Positions 58,660-64,000 of a DNA stretch of 64,000 nt are shown piece by piece (positions within the stretch are counted from its first letter, which is position 1; each line of letters begins with the position of its first letter). The stretch is from Welwitschia mirabilis (taxonomy: Eukaryota > Gnetophyta > Gnetopsida > Welwitschiales): the NCBI GenBank assembly GCA_051453625.1, contig JBOZIK010000001.1, positions 49,404,588 to 49,468,587 on the forward strand, in the 5' to 3' direction. A program made the translations under genes and the position numbers. Below the pieces are notes generated by a model that was given only the letters and a program-made list of their open reading frames with translations, ran no database searches and was not told the origin of the DNA.

Positions 58660-60010
58660 AAGGAGAGAAAACAATAGCCAGAAAAACAACAATACCAATA
58701 ACAATAACCACAAGAAGACTAGCCTGATTCTTCGTCTTCCTCTTCCCCATATTCTTTTTTAGAATCTGGGTCTTCTTCTTCGTCTTCTTTTGCCACCTTT
58801 TGCTAAGAGCTATCGGCTTCCTCAGAAGTGTTTGCAATTTCGTAGCTTACTACAACGAGTGCCTCCTTTATGTAATGAGTGCACAAATCTAGCCTTTCAT
58901 GGTACGAAAGAGTCTCTTCAGGGGAGGCCTACTTCTGAGAAGGAAATTTAGAAGATTTCTTAGAGCCAGAGAAAATGTGCATTTCGGATAGAGTAGCACA
59001 CTCAATGGAAGACACGGGAGTTAAGGTTTTAAGTTTGGGGTTCATTTAGACCCTAAAGTGAAAAGAGATATTTGCAATCAGGACAGAGTAAGGAAGAGCC
59101 CAAGTCTTGTGGTATTCTAACTAAGAGATCATGTTCTTAAGAATGATGGCAGAAGCATTAATGGAGTGATGAGTTCCCACCAAATACAAAAGATAAGCAC
59201 AATAATTTGAGGTCTGGCCAGCAAGAGGTAAAATATTTATAGATGAAAACTAGATGAAGAAAGTGATATTTGGGAATAAGATGGGAGGTGGAAGGGGTAG
59301 GTTTCCACCAAATGAGTTTCCCATAGAGCTCCTTGGTGATTTCCGCCTTGTCATCCATCGAGTCACGCAAGGGCCAGAACTCCTCATAATCTCCTCTAAG
59401 AACNNNNNNNNNNAGGCTATCAGATCTGAGGTAACTCTTATTCTTTTCTCCAAAACAAATGTCGAAAGGGTAGAGGAATCTACATCATAAGAAGCATTAC
59501 AATAAAACATGTAAGTAAGAAAAGGGTATACGAGCCCAGAAACCTCAAGGAAATAAGAGAGATCTAGGTCATTAAGCAATCTTACCACATCCCTGAGTTC
59601 TCTAAGTGCCCCTGAAGCTACTGGCCTCTCCTAACAGATAAGCTTCTTTTCAAACTTCTCAGTAAACTTGTCCAAGGCTTCATCTGACATTCCTAAGTAG
59701 AAGTAGCATAGATCCTTACCTGCAGCCTCATTTTTATCTTGCTCTTCTTGAAGGTCCTTCTACCATGGAGACACGTGGCACTTGCTGAAGACCAAGGGAG
59801 GAGGAAGGAAACTGACAAGATCTGAAACAAATAGGGTGACAGGTGGAAATGAAGTAGGTAGGGTTCCAAAAAGATTTTATAAGGGAGGTGAAATAAGCTG
59901 AATCTGAGGAAAAAATCGGGTCCATTGCCTTTCTTCTACTCCAAACCCGACAGGTCCAATTGACGGGTTTATGGTTCGGTAAACCTGTCGAGATGCAGGC
60001 CAAAAAATGT
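58660..60010 (-). pseudogene. Extra post-pol ORF, putative plant transposon protein domain
   Basis: Located after RNase H and before the LTR. On the minus strand: YFYLGMSDEALDKFTEKFEK near 59700, a stop at about 59635, then ALRELRDVVRLLNDLDLSYF, YPFLTYMFYCNASYDVDSS and LEKRIRVTSDLIA up to a 10-N gap (59404-59413). After the gap in another frame come ITKELYGKLIWWKP and HLIPKYHFLHLVFIYKY, then CLSFVFGGNSSLH. The segment order recalls the 'putative plant transposon protein' domain (Pfam PF20167, from memory). An acidic, Lys/Glu-rich tail ends near 58740. In Sireviruses this position holds an env-like ORF; no clear membrane or signal segment is seen here, apart from a hydrophobic run near 58700-58660. 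Confidence 0.5.
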
Positions 60011-60179
60011 TCCAAATCTGATCGACCAGGACTTCAATCTAGCCAACTTGACTAATTCCAATTTTACCTGGGAAAAGTCTAGACGATCTGGTTAAATTTC
60101 GGTCGACCCAACTTCTCCAAGGTTTGGTTTACCGAATTATAAATCCAGTCGACCACCTTACTTTCAGTCTGAGGACGAA

Positions 60180-61010
60180 GAAACAAACCTTAATTTGCGA
60201 CAAAGACTCAAAAGATTATCCAAGGTTAGGGGTTTCATAAAAATATCCGCTAGTTGTTTATCAATGCTTACAAAATTCATGGAAACGTTACATTTTTCTA
60301 CTTGATCTCTAAGAAAATGATGTCTAAGTTAAATATCTTTAGATTGAGAATGTTGAACAGGGTTTTTGGGATATTACACCTATATTATCACAAAAACTTG
60401 ATACCTGACTATAGTTAACTCCAAAGTCTTTAAGCATTTCTTTTATCCATAAAAGATGGGTACACCAACATCCTACCCCTATGTATTCTGCCTCTATTGT
60501 GGAAAGAGAAATAGAATTTTGCTTTCTATTTGCGCATCCTACCAAGCATAATCCTAGAAGGAAACAATTTCCACTGGTGTTTTTATGATCATCTTTGCAA
60601 CCAGCCCAATCTGCATCACTAAAACCTGTAAGCTCAAAAAAAGTTTATGTGGCGTACCATAGCCCATAGTCACCTGTGCCTTTAATATACCTTATAATTC
60701 TTTTGACAACTTGAAGGTGTGATTCCTTTGGTTTAATTTGATATCTTGCACACACAGCAATACTAATCATTATGTTAGGCATATTAGCAGTTAAATATCA
60801 TAGGCTTCCTATCATGCTCCTATAAAGTTTTTGATCCACTAATTTACGATGATCATCAAGGCTGACTTTATGTGAAGTCGATATAGAAGTGCTAGTTGAT
60901 TTTGCATTTACAATCCCAAATCGCTTAATTTACTCCTTTGAGTAGTTTGATTGAGAGTTGAAAATACCTTGTTTTGTTTTTTTAATTTGTAGACCAAAAT
61001 GTTGAGTAAG
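60180..61010 (-). pseudogene. copia RT C-terminus and RNase H
   Basis: On the minus strand the text runs from GLQIKKTKQGIF near 60985 through YRSMIGSL-YLTANMPNIM and VVKRIIRYIKGTGDYGLWY. It continues with FSDADWAGCKDDHKNTSGNC (RNase H catalytic Asp region), VGCANRKQNSISLSTIEAEY near 60540, LLWIKEMLKDFGV, RHHFLRDQVEKCNVSM and LADIFMKPL near 60235. Only three or four stops and one frameshift separate these, so it is among the better preserved elements here. No LTR partner at its 5' side. Confidence 0.9.
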
Positions 61011-61077
61011 GGTCCATTTCAATGATGAACAATAGAACCCATCCCAAAACTCAGTTTCAGTTCAAGAACATGACATG

Positions 61078-61109
61078 NNNNNNNNNNNNNNNNNNNNNNN
61101 NNNNNNNNN
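61078..61109. other. Assembly gap (32 N) at element junction
   Basis: Lies between the minus-strand RT and the plus-strand LTR, exactly where an insertion junction is expected. Confidence 0.9.
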
Positions 61110-61167
61110 CTTAAGGATCATCCATCATTTTATCTAGAACGCCCAAACCTGAGTGCAACTAAATGTA

Positions 61168-61372
61168 CTGGGACATCCAGTCTCTTATCCCTATGTTGTC
61201 TTTTATACTAGGACGTCTGACCTCTCAATCTGGGATGTCCGGGCCTGTAATTTGTTTTTTGTATGGGGAAGTCCGAGCATCTTATCTGGGATGTTCGACC
61301 CCTGTCTCAGTTTTCTGTCAAAGAATATATAAAAAATGGGATGCTCGGTAATTTATCTTGGGATGTTTGGCC
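61168..61372 (+). repeat. GGGATGTCCG word array in U3
   Basis: Variants at 61168, 61210, 61232, 61265, 61288, 61338 and 61360, plus a looser one at 61138. Irregular spacing of 22-50 bp. Confidence 0.8.
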
Positions 61373-61509
61373 AACTATCTGTTGACGCACAGAAATAACT
61401 TAAGATGACCATTATGCACTCTATTCAAGGCGCAAACAGCTAAGGAAGGGAATGCAATGGCACTCTATTCTATGCAAGGCGCCTTTAGGATTTTTGTTTA
61501 ATGAAAAAC

Positions 61510-61517
61510 TATATAAG
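61510..61517 (+). promoter_or_regulatory. LTR TATA box
   Basis: TATATAAG, 140 bp after the word array. Likely promoter of the plus-strand copia element. Confidence 0.5.
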
Positions 61518-61993
61518 TTCAAATCTAAGAGGTTTGTAAAGCTACTAAACTGTGAAAATCATAAGATGTATATACTTGAATTAGAATTCCTGTGTGAATT
61601 GCACCTGATCTAAACTCTTATATTCTTCCTTCTCTGATTATACTCCTTGTTGATGAATCAAAGCTCATAGCCTCATACATCATCAGATTTCTTCAATGCA
61701 TTTTTGGATTGCTCAAAGAGGAGCAAGCTTTGTAATTGTAGCCCTAGCAAAGGGTGATTGTGCTATTGCACCTTGTTGATTAAAGGAACCAAAAGGCTGA
61801 AGGCTTGTGTTGCCTCTTGTGAGTGGAGTAGGCTTAGAGAGCCAAATCACTATAAATCAATGGTCTCTTTTTGCGTCATCTTTAATTTCTGGTTATCGTA
61901 ATTGTTTGATCTATTCAAATTATCTTCATTCTTAGTCAAATTTTAAAAACCCTATTCATGCCCTTTCTAAGGTGTTTTTGCAATCCTAACAAT

Positions 61994-62006
61994 TGGTGTC
62001 AGAGCC
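61994..62006 (+). other. Primer-binding site (tRNA-Met)
   Basis: TGGTGTCAGAGCC, one mismatch from TGGTATCAGAGCC, two bases after the LTR end. Confidence 0.85.
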
Positions 62007-62059
62007 TGGTTGCTCTAGATTAGGGTTTCTTTGTCTATTATTGTGTGATTACAAATCAA

Positions 62060-63476
62060 ATGGCTTCTTCAAACTTTTCAGAAGGTCAATATATCTCCAA
62101 ACCACCGTTGTTCTCAGGATCTAACTATGCCTATTGGAAAACCAAGATGACAATCTTTTTACAATCCCTGGATTGTGAGATTTGGGAAACTATTGAAGTA
62201 GGCTATGTTGTTCCTATGAGAGTGGTTGGTAGTAAGACCATTTTAAGGCCAAGAAATGCATGGAATCAGGACGACAAACGGGCTGCTTAAATGAATGCTA
62301 AGGCTATGAACGCCTTGATATGTGCCTTATCCTCAAAAGGATACAACAGGGTGGTTCAATGCATAACAGCTCAAGAAATATGGGAGACCTTAAGAGTTGG
62401 TCATAAAGGGATAAATGTTGTGAAAAATGCCAAACTACAAATGCGAGCAACTCAGTTTGAAAACATAAAGATGAAAGATTCAAAAATAGTAGCAGAATAC
62501 ACTTCAAAGATAAATGACATCATGAATGGCATGTGGGGGCTAAGCGAAGCTGTACCTCAGAATCGAGTTGTAAGAAAAATTCTTAGAAGTCTCACAAAGA
62601 AATTCAGACCCAAGATCACTGCCATTGAGGAGAGTAAAGTTATTAATCTCATCAAAGTTGAAGAACTGAAAGGTTCACTCATGGCATATAAGGCCTTTCT
62701 ACAGACAGAAGAGAATCCTCCAAAATGAAAAAACATAGCTTTTAAAGTTGAATCAGATGCGGATGAAGACTCTCAATCAAGTGAGGATCTTAAAGATGAT
62801 GATTTAGCTCTCTTAGCAAAAAACTTCAAGAGGTTTCTCAAGAAGAAGGAAGGAAGATCTTCTCGGCAACCCTTCGAAAGAGGTATGGACAAAGGTTAGA
62901 ATTCTTCTAATTCAATACAATGTTATGAATGCAAAGGATTTAGTCACATTGCTTCAGAATGCGCAAACAAACAGAGGACAAGTCCTCCAAATCAAAAGTG
63001 AAGAAAGCCCTGAAAGTTAGATGGGATGAAGATGATGCTAGTTCTCCTTCAAGCGATGAAGAGGGCTGCATTAATTTTGGTCTTATCTCCTTAGCCGAAG
63101 ACGTAAGTAATTTTGTTAATTTAGACTCATCAATTGATTTATCCGAGGTATGTGATTATGAAAGTGATGATGATAATAATGATGATTTATCTAACACCAA
63201 TGAGAAGTTATATCATGTTAGTCTAGACCCTAGAAAGAAAAAGTTTTATCTTAAAAACCAGGTGGGTGATCTAGAAGGGAAACTAAAAGAGGCTTCCTAA
63301 AGATAGAATCTCTTCAGAAAGATCTAGCCCACGCACAAGGAACAGCTAAACGTCTTGCTAATGGGAAGGAGAATCTAGATCGTCTACTAGGATTGGGAAG
63401 GAGACCAAATGACAAATCAGGTATTGGATCAACTTTTAGTATGTTGCCTCCAAAAGTTTTTCTGTTCGAGTGTTAA
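62060..63476 (+). pseudogene. copia gag, lightly broken
   Basis: The start is placed at ATG 62060 (MASSNFSEG), which matches the usual copia gag beginning. Order: PPLFSGSNYAYWKTKMTIFL (N-terminal gag), NAKAMNALICALS and CITAQEIWETL, AEYTSKINDIMNGM, and RVVRKILRSLTKKFRPKITA (UBN2 gag). A perfect zinc knuckle C-x2-C-x4-H-x4-C follows at 62921-62962 (CYECKGFSHIASEC). After it come an acidic serine-rich segment and a coiled-coil-like tail ending RRPNDKSGIGSTF near 63440. Breaks: stops at 62288, 62726 and 62897, a frameshift just after the knuckle (62960-62990) and another at about 63290. The protease and polymerase would lie in the terminal gap. Confidence 0.9.
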
Positions 63477-63484
63477 ATATCGCT

Positions 63485-64000
63485 NNNNNNNNNNNNNNNN
63501 NNNNNNNNNNNNNNNNNNNNNNNNNNNNNNNNNNNNNNNNNNNNNNNNNNNNNNNNNNNNNNNNNNNNNNNNNNNNNNNNNNNNNNNNNNNNNNNNNNNN
63601 NNNNNNNNNNNNNNNNNNNNNNNNNNNNNNNNNNNNNNNNNNNNNNNNNNNNNNNNNNNNNNNNNNNNNNNNNNNNNNNNNNNNNNNNNNNNNNNNNNNN
63701 NNNNNNNNNNNNNNNNNNNNNNNNNNNNNNNNNNNNNNNNNNNNNNNNNNNNNNNNNNNNNNNNNNNNNNNNNNNNNNNNNNNNNNNNNNNNNNNNNNNN
63801 NNNNNNNNNNNNNNNNNNNNNNNNNNNNNNNNNNNNNNNNNNNNNNNNNNNNNNNNNNNNNNNNNNNNNNNNNNNNNNNNNNNNNNNNNNNNNNNNNNNN
63901 NNNNNNNNNNNNNNNNNNNNNNNNNNNNNNNNNNNNNNNNNNNNNNNNNNNNNNNNNNNNNNNNNNNNNNNNNNNNNNNNNNNNNNNNNNNNNNNNNNNN
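63485..64000. other. Assembly gap to window end
   Basis: N from 63485 to the end. It would contain the rest of the copia pol. Confidence 0.98.

Larger units (their letters stand above)
57131..61010 (-). mobile_element. Sirevirus-like Ty1/copia element, 3' half
   Basis: On the minus strand: end of RT and RNase H (61010-60180), a ~1.5 kb post-pol coding-like region (60010-58660), two purine tracts, and the 3' LTR (58287-57131). A region between RNase H and the LTR plus repeated purine tracts is what is described for Sireviruses. The 5' half is missing beyond 61078, where a plus-strand copia LTR begins. Confidence 0.65.
61110..61991 (+). repeat. 5' LTR of plus-strand copia element
   Basis: Ends CAATCCTAACA directly before the primer site. 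TATATAAG at 61510-61517. The U3 holds eight copies of GGGATGTCCGGSC-like words (61168-61372). The start is in the gap. Confidence 0.65.

Noticed and set aside
62304-62507. Minus-strand frame opposite the copia gag
   Set aside because: Shadow of the well-conserved plus-strand gag.

Overview
The window looks like a repeat-rich nuclear segment of a large plant genome, with ten-odd assembly gaps. The evidence is eukaryotic and plant-specific: degenerate Ty1/copia, Ty3/gypsy and LINE elements nested in AT-rich sequence, a small tRNA-Met-primed TRIM, and one short intron-less gene whose protein ends in a canonical CLE peptide motif. Nothing prokaryotic is present. The species cannot be fixed from the sequence. 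Old, slowly decaying insertions, LTRs of about 5 kb and a LINE of a type I associate with non-grass or early-diverging plants would fit a large-genome woody plant or gymnosperm, but this is inference.

Layout. 1-649: part of a minus-strand LTR with a GTCGTC word array. 2.1-2.9 kb: L1-type LINE reverse transcriptase relic. 2.9-9.0 kb: AT-rich DNA with little recognisable. 9.03-14.85 kb: a minus-strand, apparently non-autonomous LTR element with 1.1 kb LTRs carrying minisatellites. 14.85-29.66 kb: a plus-strand Ty3/gypsy element with LTRs of about 5 kb around a short, broken gag-pol. 31.3-32.2 kb: copia RT/RNase H relic. 32.3-33.3 kb: TRIM cluster. 33.4-34.8 kb: three tandem copies of a 400-480 bp unit. 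34.9-35.66 kb: the only convincing host gene, a CLE-type peptide precursor, with TATA box, uORF-rich leader and poly(A) signal. 37.3-42.9 kb: copia element with a word-array LTR. 43.9-44.5 kb: gap with duplicated edges and a G-rich tract. 45.6-46.0 kb: LINE C-terminus. 47.1-55.3 kb: a minus-strand LINE split by a complete but dead copia element that has both LTRs. 57.1-61.0 kb: minus-strand Sirevirus-like copia 3' half with an extra ORF after RNase H. 61.1-63.5 kb: plus-strand copia 5' half (LTR, PBS, gag), then a gap to the end.

How the parts relate. The transposable elements are inert: every coding region carries stops or frameshifts. The CLE gene is the island of intact, GC-richer sequence. 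Its precursor would enter the secretory pathway and release a 12-13 residue ligand for leucine-rich-repeat receptor kinases. The most unusual observations are the tandem triplication abutting its promoter, the four upstream AUGs in its leader (the last uORF stop overlaps the main start as TAATG), and four unrelated LTRs in which the U3 carries a dense array of its own short GC-rich word.
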